Of a DNA stretch of 64,000 nt, positions 12,237 to 23,889 are shown one piece after another. The stretch comes from Erythrophleum ivorense (Eukaryota > Streptophyta > Magnoliopsida > Fabales > Fabaceae): contig JAIUCV010000001.1 in NCBI GenBank assembly GCA_026724425.1, forward strand, positions 18,768,556 to 18,832,555. Reading direction: 5' to 3'. The notes below the pieces were generated by a model. The model was not told the origin of the DNA and ran no database searches. It saw nothing but the letters and a program-made list of their open reading frames with translations. The number at the start of each line of letters is the position of its first letter. Position 1 is the stretch's first letter. The position numbers were made by a program, and so were the translations under genes.

Positions 12237-12685
12237 TAGGACCAAGCTTTTTCATGTATATATAACAAATATTGGCTACAATGTTTATGAGTTAAGACCT
12301 TGCTTTTGAATACATCTTATTATTCATAAACATGTATATATATAAAAACTTGGTCTAAATGTAAATGGGTTAAGACTTTGCTTTTGAATAGACCATATCT
12401 TTGTGCACAATAACTAATTATTGTTGTCATTGATGATTAAGACTTATCATATTTTGTATTGTCTATAACATAATGAGGTATGTAGGAAGCTTGGAGTAAT
12501 AGCGCATCTACAACAGGTTATCCATCTAGGGCTAGAGGATGACTCCCTTCTGTACCTTTAGACGCGACACATGTCACAAGCCATATGGCTTGGCTACGTA
12601 TGATAATCTTATAATTACAATGTTTTATACTTTATTTAATTTAATTGTTATATTGTACGTATAATGTTTTATATTTTTTTGTAAG

Positions 12686-14845
12686 ATGACTGAGTGCTCC
12701 AGCCATAACGTGTCATGCACAGTGCTTGGCTACCCCCACCTCTGCCCGCTATTTTTTACTATCTTTGACAGGTTGGATTCTATGGTGCTGCACGATTGAG
12801 CCAGTTTGAATATGATCTATTACTTATGTCAGCACTTATGGAGAGATGACAGCTCGAAACCCATACTTTTCACACTACCCGTGGAGAGTACACGATCACT
12901 TTGAAAGATGTTGCTATACAATTAGGCCTCCCATGCATGGGAAGGCTTGTTATTGGTTGCACAAACTTTATATGGCTATAAACATGTGAATGGCTACTTG
13001 GAATTATCCCATCAGATGACAAAATAACTAGACAAAGAGTTATCATTAGTTCGTTGGTTGAACACTTCGATGAACTGCCAAATGATGCAAATGATGAAGA
13101 TGTGCAACAATTTGCTCCTGCATATATATTAAGGTTGATAGGAGGTTTTCTTATGTTGAATAGATCTAGTCACAAGGTATATTTAATGTATCTCCCATTG
13201 TTGTGAGATTTTGAACAAGTAAGGGAATATAGTTGGGGATCTGCACTATTAGTTCACTTGTACAGAGAGCTTAGCAATGCAACTAATCCTGAGGAGCAAG
13301 GTATAGGTGGTTATTTGACCCTACTTCATCTATGGGTATGGGATAGATTCCCAATGTTAGCACCACAAAGACCTCTACAGCCAGATCCCTAAATAGATAT
13401 CTATCAACTACTACCTCCTTTAGGATTCAGGTAAGAAATGACAAATAATGTATACATATTACATAGATTCAAAAAAATTAATTATTTTTCTATTAACATA
13501 TTGTGACATATTTATTTTGAACCATAGATGAAAAAACATGGGACGAACTCCTTATCCTGATTTTATTGGATGCAATGCGAGATAATGAGGTTTATTCACT
13601 TTGTATGAATTGATTTTTATTAAATTAACTATTGTATATAATGTATTTATTATGCCATTTTCATGTTTTGTTCATAGATCATTTGGCAGCTATATGAATC
13701 AAATAGTGTGCAAGAACTTATCCCACAATATTGCTTGGCATCTCAAGACATTTGGCTAGTTTCAGTGCCTGTTATTTGCTTTCATATCATTGAGTGACAC
13801 CACCACCCAGATCGTGTGCTCTGCCAATTTGGTAGGCAACAACCAATTCCCGCTTCTCCAATCAATTAGGGGCTTGCCATATATTATAGTTACGAGGAAA
13901 AACATCAACAAATTGGCAAGAAGAATATATAGGCTTTGTTGAGGCATGGAATGGATGGCAAAATGCCTTATCTCAGGCGCCCATAGCTTCAACACCCATG
14001 GATTGTACTTCTAAATACATGCGATGGTACTGGGCTCGTGCTCGTCGGTGGATCCACCCTACTAGTGGTGCTACTGGGTTTATAGTACATTTTTTACTTG
14101 TCGCTTTTACTATTTTTATTTTCTTAATATGTCATATATCTTTGTTTTATTAGCATAATTTTTTTTGCAGGCCAATATTACTGATGACCTCTATAGGTTA
14201 AGCATTTAAGATCCTCTGCAAAATGGATTATCGTAACTATCGAGAGAAGGTGAGTCAGGACCAAATGAATATTTTACTAGCTCTTGGGGAACAGTGCTTT
14301 ACGATGGTCTCCCAACCTACTCCACCTACACCTAATTTACCATAACCAGAAATTCCAGAAGGCAGGTCGAGCAAGAGACGTGAAGGTTACATATCAACTT
14401 GATTGTCTATTATTGACCCTGATGAACAAAATTGTCATGGTATCGGTGCTTTAGAATCATTTGTGCTCGATGAAGGTGCTATGACATAGTAACACATAGG
14501 TATAGTGGATCCATATTCTTTTATGCCAACTAGCCAATATGCAGAGTTTGGAAAAATTGGTCCTTCATATCATGTGCCTCCTTCACCATTATCTTAATTT
14601 GAATCTCTCAATCCCTCTCAATTTGGGTCATTTATGTCATTATTTAATGATCCAACGATCTTCAATACTGAATACGACAGTTGATTTTTTAAAATTGGAG
14701 GATCATCGCATTATGGGTTTGTGACCCCTCAGCATCCGATCCCCCCGTGCATTCTCTCATATTTGATCTAAATTCTTCGCCGTCTGCTCTTATTAACAAC
14801 CCACCAAATCAACAACATGAAGAACCAGTAGGTCAAGGGTGACCA
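12686..14845 (+). pseudogene. Plant mobile domain (PMD / MAIN-like) protein, broken
   Basis: PMD proteins (PF10536; the MAIN/MAIL1 family) occur as host nuclear proteins and within MULE and gypsy elements. Frames here give VGFYGAARLSQFEYDLLL (about 12770), GEYTITLKDVAIQLGLPCMG then RLVIG (12880-12955), AYILRLIGGFLMLN (13120-13160), YSWGSALLVHLYRELSNAT (13232-13290), and LLHLWVWDRFPML (13320-13360). After an AT-rich gap that looks like an intron, IIWQLYESN, VPVICFHIIE and HPDRVLCQFG follow (13678-13840). Stops replace expected residues: TGA near 12846 for the Trp of 'ERW', TGA near 13206 for an Arg, TGA near 13794 for the Trp of 'IEW'. The tail (14200-14845) is Pro/Ser-rich and ends near EEPVGQG. 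The start codon is uncertain. I am sure of the domain, less so of the gene limits. Confidence 0.85.
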
Positions 14846-14879
14846 CAACATGAAAAATGAAAAGTTCATTGTGGTACTG

Positions 14880-15518
14880 ACAACCACTACTTTATATATA
14901 TATACATATATATATGATCAAATAAATTACCTTTTTGTATATTGTTAAAAAATAACATTAGTAGTATTAATCCAATTTATCTCATATTAAAAGTATATTA
15001 TATTGTTATTAATTTTTAACATAATCATTTGTAATTTTATTTATATCTCCTAGTAATTTTCTCTATTTTTTCTATTTTAATTTAATTTAATTATTAATTA
15101 CTTAATAATTATTTTCTTATTACTACTTCTTTAATAATTATTAATATTTACTATCTAAATAAATTTATTAATCAATTATTACATAACTAATATTAATTAA
15201 CTAATCATACAAATCAATCACTAATTTTCACTAACTAATCATTCAATCATTATTATTTTTTAATCATATCACCTACTTATCAAATAAATTAATACTAACT
15301 AATTTTAACTACCTCATTATATAACAATTATTGTCTAATTATATATTTATCATTCACTTATCATACATCAATTATTACCTCGTTATTTCTTACAAATCAA
15401 ATCAAATTTTTTACAAATCATTATTTGACTATTATATAAGATTTGGGTGCAATATTTTTTACAAATATAGATTTGACTAAAATATTAAATAAAAAAATAC
15501 ATTCTAATAAAAAAGCCC
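14880..15518. other. AT-rich 3' end of the MULE-like element, no gene
   Basis: This stretch is over 80% A/T by eye, with short runs such as 'taattatt' and 'tatatatatacatatatatat'. It ends in the putative right terminus TAAAAAAGCCC. No ORF or RNA gene is visible. Confidence 0.5.
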
Positions 15519-15920
15519 AAAACGTGGACCACGTCGAGGGAGACACCGAGGTACAGAGAAATATAGACAGCGCATGTGAAAGTGAATCTTTATTATTTAA
15601 TTAATATATTGGTTTCTCAACCCTCTGCAAACGCAGCAGGTTGAAAAACTACAATGCACGCATAATTTAAAATTAATCTTTAACAAAGCAAGTACATGGA
15701 CCAGAGCAGTGCCTCACAACTGTCCCATTACATCAAAAAACAACAACAAAGAATTGAGAGGGAAACCAATGCTATGATAGACACAGATTATATAATGTAC
15801 ACAATTTTTTTTTTCTTTTTTCCACAAAAAGCCGAAATTTGCTTCCATTCTCCTTTCTGCTATGTTATAAAGTGTTTCGTTCCATCCGTCGCTTTCTTTA
15901 TTTGCTCATATTTTTAGATC

Positions 15921-16365
15921 CTGTCAAAAACACACTTATATAAATCCATTAGTCCCCGTCATTGGCCTCCCCGGCGACATTATGATCAAAACAATCGAGT
16001 TTTGCTTGAAGCGAAGACTGTTATTAGGCTAATTATAAACTAAAAAATATCGTTAGAACAAAATTTAAATAAAAATTTATAGGCATTTGTTATCAATTTT
16101 AAATCTTAAACTATGTTGAGATTCGTGTACATGGTAATAAAAAAATTACTTTACTTAAATATCAAAAAAGTTCAATGATAAAACAAAAGCTCCATAATAT
16201 ATACATTTTCACTTGTTACTATCACATTATTAGTACTTTAAAAAAGTACATTTCATGTTATAATTTTAATCAAAAAATGCATTTAATTTTTTCGTTTTTT
16301 TTTTCATAAAGTGAAATATGAGGATTGAGAAGAAAGATTAGAAGTGAAAGGAAAACTAAGCTTAC
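15921..16365 (-). other. Predicted 3'-UTR intron of extensin copy A
   Basis: On the minus strand the exon ends ...ACTTG, followed by GTAAGCTTAG (donor), 27 bases after the stop codon. The acceptor is TTTTTGACAG followed by GATCTAAAAATATG at 15920. The same donor and acceptor are kept in copy B (32646-33103). The terminal exon would run from 15920 down to about 15560, where a minus-strand AATAAAG near 15590 could be the polyadenylation signal. Introns in the 3' UTR are known in extensin genes. Not confirmed by transcripts. Confidence 0.6.
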
Positions 16366-16395
16366 CAAGTGGTGCGAGCTGTAGAAAGGCACTAT

Positions 16396-16992
16396 CTAGT
16401 AGTGGTGAGGAGGGGGTGGAGAAGCATAGACATAGGGTTTGTGAACTGGCGGAGGAGGAGGAGGAGGAGAGTTGTACTTATAAGGCTTCTTGTATGGTGG
16501 TGGCGGAGGAGAGTGGTAAAGTGGGTGTGAGTATGGTTGTGGGTGGCGGTGGGAGTGTGGGTGGCGATGCTGAGGTGGGTAACCGTGGACTGGTGGTGGT
16601 GGAGAGTGATAGATTGGATGGGGGTGGTGAGGAGGGTACTTGTGGACTGGGGGTGGGGGAGATGGGTACTTGTAGGGCTTCTTATGGGGTGGTGGTGGAG
16701 AGTGGTACACTGGGTGTGGGTGGTATGGAGGGTACTTGTGAACTGGAGGTGGTGGAGAAGGGTACTTGTATGGCTTCTTTGGTGGTGGAGGAGGAGATGG
16801 GTAGTGGTAAGGTATCTTAGGATGGTAAACATGAACTGGTGGAGATGGAGAAGGATGCTTGTAGGGCTTCTCGGGTGGTGGAGGATGAGATGAGTAGACG
16901 TTGTTGTTTGCAGAGGTTTCAGGTGGCAAGAAGCTCAGACACACAATTGCCGACAGCAGAGTGAGAGTCGCAGAGGCCATTAGGAATCCCAT
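16396..16992 (-). CDS. Extensin-like hydroxyproline-rich cell-wall glycoprotein, copy A
   Basis: This is a 198-residue secreted structural protein of the cell wall. The N-terminus MGFLMASATLTLLSAIVCLS is a signal peptide ending near ETSA (residues 25-28). The MG.xMAS start is the usual one for extensins, so the ATG at 16992 is chosen over the internal Met5. The mature part is made of repeats of the type KPYKYPSPPPPVHKYPP alternating with HPHPVYHSPPPP. It has eight Ser-Pro4 or longer blocks, whose prolines are normally hydroxylated and arabinosylated, and several Tyr-X-Tyr motifs (YKY, YHY, YVY) of the sort that form isodityrosine cross-links. It is rich in His and Lys. A TATA box lies about 60 bp upstream, and a 3'-UTR intron is predicted. 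The paralogue at 33134-33514 is shorter. The overlapping ORFs on the other strand and in other frames are by-products of the repeats. Confidence 0.93.
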   Translation of the reverse strand: MGFLMASATLTLLSAIVCLSFLPPETSANNNVYSSHPPPPEKPYKHPSPSPPVHVYHPKIPYHYPSPPPPPKKPYKYPSPPPPVHKYPPYHPHPVYHSPPPPHKKPYKYPSPPPPVHKYPPHHPHPIYHSPPPPVHGYPPQHRHPHSHRHPQPYSHPLYHSPPPPPYKKPYKYNSPPPPPPPVHKPYVYASPPPPHHY

Positions 16993-17048
16993 CTTTCTTC
17001 AACCCCAAAGTAGGATTTGCTTCTGCTCTGGCGGAACCTAATCCCACC

Positions 17049-17058
17049 ATTTATATAG
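17049..17058 (-). promoter_or_regulatory. TATA box of extensin copy A
   Basis: The minus strand reads AGTACTATATAAATGGTGGG, with TATATAAA about 57-65 bp before the ATG. The surrounding sequence (GGGTGAGAAAGAAAGT upstream, GGTGGGATTAGGTTCC downstream) is also conserved in copy B at 33571-33580. Confidence 0.72.
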
Positions 17059-20000
17059 TACTTTCTTTCTCACCCATTTAACACCCACTAATCACATTTA
17101 GTAAATTTCGTTTGTTTTAATTCGTACTATTAATTCATTACCCTCAAAGGAGTTCGAATAAGAAATTATTTTTTGGGCCAATGCGACCCCATGTGGGTTT
17201 TGGAACGCGGGTTTGGATTGGATGGAGCGTGCATGCTAGCTAAGGAGGGAATAAAGTAGAGTTTCGTTGACCCCATAATCGCAAAAATTAGGACACTGAA
17301 TATTTAAATGCATTGGCTGTATAAGCAATATAGGTAATAACTGATTTATTCAAAAGTCGTCTTCGTAAAATTATGTATTTATATTTTATCGTCTCCTCTT
17401 CCCTGCTAACTTCGAAAACATTGCCAAACTTTGTGTGAATTTGTTTGCCCCTGAAATACTTTAAAAGATTTATTTATAGTACTGTACAGGAATGAGAGGA
17501 ACCCAGTAGTAGCCTCCCCGATTTCTCTCTCTTATGATTAATGCATGGCTTGGCATTGAAGGGAAATTTATTTATTTATTTGTTATGAAGCAGCTCTTTA
17601 AAGAATTATTTATTCAGCAATTATAGAGGAATTTACCAAACTATTATTTATATGAAAGGAAATTATTTTTATAGACTAAATGAACAATTCATTGAGTTTT
17701 ATATACTAGGTTATAAGTGTGAATAAGGAGTCTTATGTTTGAAGAAATTAAACTTTGAGAAGAGCTCATAAATGAAATATTAGACCCATAAATTTATTGA
17801 TTTAAGGTTTTTGACCAAGATATATAGTGTTAAGTATATGGATATACTTCCTCTCAGACTTTAATAGAAGATAACAATGCTACTTCAAAGTAATTTAGGT
17901 GGAGATATATGGTCAAATCCATTTATACAATTTCCTTTTCAAAGTCCAATGATGGGGTCTGACATTTGACACTATATGTTCACCCAATACATCAAGAATG
18001 ATGGGCTCTTAGGAGTATTTAATCGATCAAAATAATTTTAACTTATTTTCATTCATACCACCTAATGTTTTGGTAACAAAATTTGTTAAATAATATTATT
18101 TTATAATTAAAAAAATGGAGATGCTATATTCTCTTTTGTAATTTGTACTAGTATAGAGGGTGATATGACTCATCGATTGATAGGGACTGATTCAAACCTT
18201 TAACTATGTTTGTTTTGAGGGAGAATTATAAACAATGACTCAGTTTAAAAAAAAATTATTTTGTAGAATTTATTATTATTATTTTAACATGGATTACCAT
18301 TGATTTTAACTAAAATTAGTGATATCTAATAGTAATAAATTTTGTAGAATAATTTTTTTAAAAATTTTGGATCACTTTTTGTAATTCTCTCTTGTTTTGA
18401 AGTAAAATATACGTTGAGAAAAGAGGATATAAAGAAAAGAAAACGAAATACTTTTTCTTCCTTGCTTGAAGATTTAGAGGTCATTTATGTTCTCTAGGTT
18501 TTTAAGCTATATGAGTATATGTTTCTCTGTTATTTGAAAAAAAAAAAGATTTAAAGATTCTTTGTAACAGTAAGTTATTTCAAGCTCTTAAAATTTGCAT
18601 CTTTATTACCGAAAAGTTATAGCAAAAAGGAAGAAACATAATAATCGGTACAATATAAAAGTCAAGCAACAAATAGTAGCATCAAGGTGAAAATATCATT
18701 TGTCCCTACTGAAATAGAATTCTAAGGAGCTAAAAGTGTTGGTATAAGCATGTAATATTTGTTTCAACACGTCCCAAACTAGAGCCACCGTACAAAACGC
18801 AGATAAATTAGTACGTAATGTTAACAAGTAACACCAGCTAGCTTGAAAACTTATCAATTTAATTTAATTTTTTCTTTTGTAAATAATTAGGGTTATCAAA
18901 AAATTCTTTTTTTTTAAAGAGTTGAGTAGTTTAATCAAGTTTTAGAATTACATTAGTCTCTCCTGAAATTTTGAGTAAATTACATTTGATGCCGCTCTTA
19001 TTTCAAAAATTATATTGATTTTTCTTTAATTTTGTGTCAATGAAATTAAGCTTTTATATAATATATATTTCTTCCCAAAATAAAATTGTTTGCATGTTTT
19101 TGTGTTTAATTTAAAAATCAGCTATAGTCTCATATTAAAACTTAATATCCACTTAATTACCTTTATAACTATTGTCATATTAAGAATAAAACATAGTTTC
19201 ATGTTGTGTAGAGCAATTAATTTTCTTCATAGAAATAAATTGGAAGGAAGAGGTTAATTTAAACAATATATATCAAAATGTCTAGAAAACTAAATGTAAT
19301 TTTTGAAATAAGAGGAGTATTAAGTATAACTTAACCAAAGTTTATAAATTTATTCTGAATTTTAATATGGTAATGTCAGGAGGTTGATTTTAATTAAACA
19401 TAGTAGAGTGATGCTTCTAAGGAAGAGTTAGAGGAAAATAATAATCTATCTATCCGAGATCAAAGCAAATTTTTATAATCACCGTCACGGAAAATAATAG
19501 AAGCATATTAAAGAAGGGGAAGGCACCATCTAAGGCAATGATTATTTACCAAATCTTTTTATTTTATTCAATTGTTATTTATATACGAAATGTTAATATC
19601 TTGTGAAAAATATTATGAAAGATAAATTTAAAAACGAAAAAAAAAAGGTTTGACTTTCTTAGCCTATCCTGATTGACCCTCAACAATCATAGAGATGTTA
19701 GTGAGCAGGGACCAGAGGGCCCCCTTGCATGTGAGACACAGAGGTAGTGCCATTGATATTAACTTTTCTTGAGTGTTAGGTACTTTGGAATATTGGATGA
19801 GATTTAAAATTTTACATGGAAAGGCAATCAATAAGTTAAAGGTATAGAAAGAAAAACTCATTTAATATATTTACATAACATATATATATGACACGTTTAA
19901 TTTTAAATTTCAAATAAACAGTAATAAAATAACATGTTTACTTATGTAAAAACAAAAATTTGTCAAAAGTAACTATTTATAGTATATATATTTCCGTTCA

Positions 20001-20187
20001 TTCATAGCATAAGTGCTAAGAAAAATACAAGTGTTGTAAGAGACTTTGTTATATGGGGGGCGAACATTATCTATAATTCTTCAGTTTACAGACAATTACT
20101 CTTTAAGAAAAGTGAATTCATGCCTTAAAGTCTATTTTTTCAATTTTCTCATCTTATATTTATAACCATTTTAAGGAGTGATTTCCA

Positions 20188-20900
20188 ATGGAAAATCTAA
20201 AAGGGCTCATCAAACTTGATAGGTTTGATGACATTAACTTCATTGATTGGAACTCGTTGAAAAGATAAGATGGTGTTCTTACTCAAATGGAGATCTACTA
20301 TGTTGGTGATGTGCAATTGCAAGTGTTGCTAGACCCTACTAAAAAGGAATATAATAAAATCGAAACACAAAGAAAGAAGCATGAAGAAGATGAATTGATA
20401 TATATGTCATGGACATATTTTGAACACACTATCTGATCATTTGTATGATTTGTGTACTAATTTGAAGTCGCCAAAGGAAATCTAGATTGCCTTGGAGATT
20501 GTATACCAAACTAAAAAGCAAGGTATAGATAAATTCCTAGCACAATATTTTGAATTCAAAATGACTTATTCTAAGTCTATGATGGATCAGATTCATGAAT
20601 TACAATTACTATGTTCAAAACTAAAAGATCTTGATGTGAAAATTCCTAATGCATTGCAAATTAGAGAATAATGTTCAAGACATAGTTGCCATGATATCTA
20701 CATCTCAAGTTAGGATGATTATAGAATTAAACATGGCAAGTGCAGTGACTAAAAATCAATATTCATGCTTGGATTTTGGTGCAACATTTTATGTCTATAA
20801 TGACAGAAATCGCTTCAAGACATAAACAAAGATGAAGGAATACTAAAAGAATACAATCAATTTTTTACAGTTAATATATGTTGCAAACAGTTGAAAATTA
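20188..20900 (+). pseudogene. Ty1/copia gag remnant, unit A
   Basis: The ATG at 20188 opens MENLKGLIKLDRFDDINFID, then LTQMEIYYVGDVQLQVLLDPT and QRKKHEEDELI. This is the start of a copia-type Gag (retrotran_gag_2/UBN2 family: RFDG.NF..WK...LTALKIYYVLDP). Later fragments in shifted frames recall MDQIHELQ (near 20585) and a protease start resembling 'LDFGATFYVYNDRNRF' (near 20775), which corresponds to the LDSGA active-site region with the Ser changed. Many stops and frameshifts; long dead. The first part is also present in unit B at 35286, so the insertion predates the tandem duplication. Confidence 0.75.
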
Positions 20901-20939
20901 TGGTTTTCTAACAAAAATAATCTATTACTCAATATATTG

Positions 20940-22197
20940 TTAATTTTGATGTGACAAATTTGTTCCTATTTCTATTTGAATTCTCTCTTCTCCTACCACT
21001 TTGCCACCCTGATGTTTCTATCATGTCATATTAATAAATACAAATTTTGTTATAAAATTTTTTTATCTAATATAAATATAATATTAATAAAAGTTTGAAT
21101 AATAAAAAAATTAAGAAATAATGTTAATAATAATTAACAACACTTATTTTAATTAATTTAATTAAATAATTATTTATTTATAAATAATGTTAAACAATAA
21201 AAAATATATTTATACATTTTTAAAAAATAATAAAAAAAAGTCATGGTTGGACACATGTCTAACCAATAAATCTTCAATAGAATCCAACCAACCTTCTATT
21301 AGAAATAATTTGTACCAAATAATTTTTTAAAACACATTTCATGATATCTTTTTAATAATTTGTATTATATATATACACTAGTAATTAATGTTTATTACAT
21401 TAATTATTAATTTACTATATATATTTTAAGCACATTTTATTTTATATTATGATTTTTTGTAATTAATACAAATTTATGTTATATTTAATTTAGTTTCACA
21501 GTTGTTTAAGTATCTAGGTATGTTTTCTAAGTTTTCTGGGTTTGGTTTGCAGTTTTGTCTTCTCCTTAAGTTTTTTTGGATTCTTCTTCTCTATCTTCTA
21601 CCTTCTAACTTATGAACAAAAAATATTAAATCAAATCAAAGAAATAAAATCAAATAAAAAAACTCTTAAAGCAAAAATGAAACAAATTCAAATTTAAAAT
21701 TTTTAAAAATGTAACTAGATAAATTTTCAAATTTTTACCTTAACAAAAAAGCAAACCATCAGTAATGACAATTAATAAACAAAAGGAAAACATAGAGATT
21801 CAGTAAAATAATAAAAACTCATATTTTAAAATAAATCAATAAACACCCACACAATATAAAAAGCAAGCAGATACAACTCACAAGCACAAGATTGAGAGTA
21901 TAAATACCATAAATAAGAGAAAAAAATAAAGAGTTGAACCACAACTAGAGAGAGATTTCAACAACAAAAATAAAAATGATGAAAAAAATGGAGATGAACA
22001 ACTTTGAAATGATAAGGAATGGAGATGAGAAAATAAAATGAGATAGGGAAAACTTGAAATTTATATAAAGAGGTGTGGAAAAAATTGATGGGCCAAAAAG
22101 TGCTTTTTTCTTTTTTTAAATTTGTAGCCCACGCCTCTAGCTATCTAATTTTATTTTTAAGAATTAATATTTTGTAATATATTACAAGTGTGTGTTT

Positions 22198-22239
<42 letters not shown>

Positions 22240-23120
22240 ATATAATTAAATTTATTAATCAAATATATAATATATAATTTTATGAAAGAAAAATATTCAA
22301 TTTAAACAAAAAGGAATTAAATTGTTGTTATTATTATTATTAAATTATGGCTTATTATTATTTAAAAAAAATATGAAATTTTATAATATAGAAATATACA
22401 ATATAGATTATAGAATTCTAATTTATTAATTTAATTATTAATTATATATAATCTATTTATATTTCATTATTAGCATTTTTTAATATTTAATATATCTTAT
22501 ATAAATTATTTTAATTGACACAATTAATAATTAAAATTTTTAAAAATCAAAATTAAAAAATTTAATTATTCTTAGTTATTTATTTTAAAAAAATAAAATT
22601 TAAATTTTTTAAAAAATTGAAAACCTTATAGGTAAGTTTTTTCCTACAAAAATTTTAACCACATTTATGTCAGAAATGTGTTTTCTACAAAAATATCTTT
22701 AGAAAAACTTTCCTAAAGAAATAAATAATATGTAATTTAAATAAAAACTATATATATTCTATATGATTCTTTAAAGTAAGAATATTAAATTCAAATTAAA
22801 TAAAAATTAAAAAAGCATTAATATGAGATAATTTAATAAAATTAAAATTAATCATTAATAATTTTAAATAATTAATATGAATAATAAATAATGATTATAA
22901 GCTATCATAATTAGTAACTTATAATAATGAATATAAATAAAAAATAAAAAATAAAAAAGAATAATAATTTAAGAATTAAAGTAACATAAATTATTGAAAC
23001 TTAAAAATTAATAACTTAAAAATTGAAATAATTAATATTAATATTGTGTGTATATATAAATAATTGAATTACCTTTCATTTGATAATTCTTTTTCATTTT
23101 TTATTTCCATTTTACACATT
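20940..23120. other. Very AT-rich intergenic DNA without genes
   Basis: This is long A/T-rich sequence with no supported ORF. It contains a (TA)n tract and, near 21245, an imperfect palindrome GTTGGACACATGTCTAAC. Similar ACATGT-centred palindromes occur near 24275 and 35977. It may consist of decayed non-autonomous DNA elements. Confidence 0.5.
22207..22238. repeat. (TA)n microsatellite
   Basis: An uninterrupted TA dinucleotide run of about 16 units, preceded by TGTGTGTTTGTATGTGTG. Confidence 0.95.
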
Positions 23121-23123
23121 TAT

Positions 23124-23872
23124 CTAAAGATCCATCTCCAAAACAATTTCACATTGGATAAATTTGAACTAGAGGAGATATATAAGTGAAAAGGATCTAT
23201 AAACATAATGCTTTAAAGTTTTAGGTTAAGATTTTAGGTCCAAAAATGGTTCAAAAGTCCACTTATACAACTACTCTCAAAAGTTCAACAAAGAAAACCT
23301 AATGGATCTCTATGATGTTTGATGCTCTCCTAACTCCTAGTGTGAAAGTGAACTTAGCTTTTGGCAGAGAGACTTAGAGTTGAAAGAATAAGCTACTAGA
23401 GAGTAGTTAAGTCAAAAGTTCACTTTCACACTTTCACACAAGAACAAATAAAGGCTATATTTGAATTTGAGATATCAAGCTTATATCTTTTATTGAAAAA
23501 AGAATGTTAGAGCTTGGAAGACCCATACCTTACCACTGAGGGCCTAATATCTATATAACTATGCCTAAACTATTAAGCTCTTAACTCTAAGTAAGTACAA
23601 ATAAAAGGTTTCCATCCACTTGAGTTACCATCTTTATTCTTATTCATGTCGAACTAGGCTCTGATACCACTATTGCAATCTAGGAGAGCTTCAAATATCA
23701 TAAAGATCCATTCAACCTTCTTAAACTTTTGGGAGGAATTATATAAGTAGATTTGATATCACCTCTTAACCTAAAATCTTAAAGCATTAGGTCTATAAGT
23801 TCTTTCTATGATACATCCTTCTTCTAGTCCAATCTTATCTAATGTAGGATTTGTTTAGATGTGGATCTTTAG
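23124..23872. repeat. Inverted pair of LTR fragments with tRNA-Met primer site
   Basis: The left arm (23124-23332) and right arm (23691-23872) are inverted copies: 'ctaaagatcca...', '...aatgctttaa(a)g(a)ttttaggtta', 'ggatct(c/t)tatgat(g/a)tttgat...ctctccta'. Next to the right arm, the minus strand reads ...GATTGCA, a four-base gap, then TGGTATCAGAGCC (23657-23669), a textbook tRNA-iMet primer binding site. The right arm is therefore the 5' LTR end of a minus-oriented element, and the left arm is a second LTR piece in the opposite direction. No coding region is seen between them. Confidence 0.7.
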
Positions 23873-23889
23873 ATGTGAAACATAGAGAT

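Larger units (their letters stand above)
11697..15518 (+). mobile_element. MULE-like DNA transposon carrying a plant mobile domain gene
   Basis: The boundaries come from comparison with unit B, where the unoccupied site reads 'actcaaaatgtggatcacg' (32240-32258). In unit A 'aaaatgtgg' (11688-11696) precedes the insert and 'aaaacgtgg' (15519-15527) follows it, a 9-bp duplication with one mismatch that fits Mutator-like elements. Short imperfect termini are visible: GGGGTTTTTTA on the left and TAAAAAAGCCC on the right. The content is a MURA-type zinc-knuckle tail (12036-12236), a plant mobile domain gene (about 12686-14845), and an AT-rich 3' part (14880-15518) without genes. Confidence 0.72.
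2148..20405. repeat. Tandem duplication unit A (carries extensin copy A)
   Basis: The unit aligns by eye with unit B at 30852-35495. It starts at 'agacc(c/t)gaacaaagatgttttt', runs through the block before 2620 and the block at 11500-11696, then the extensin gene with its 3' UTR and promoter (15519-17560), then 18990-20405 including a copia gag start. The insertions at 2621-11481 and 11697-15518 are absent from unit B. About 1.4 kb at 17560-18990 also has no clear counterpart in B. I see no gene in 17100-20100 apart from this homology. A minus-strand ORF at 19664-19861 lies in a block that is also present in B (near 34770-34850), but I do not recognise it. Confidence 0.8.

Noticed and set aside
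16344..16893. Long plus-strand ORFs (158 and 118 codons) and a second minus ORF across extensin copy A; likewise at 33049-33505
   Set aside because: They are frame shadows of the repetitive Pro-rich gene. Their products are low-complexity Gly/Val/Trp or His/Thr strings without a signal peptide or domain.
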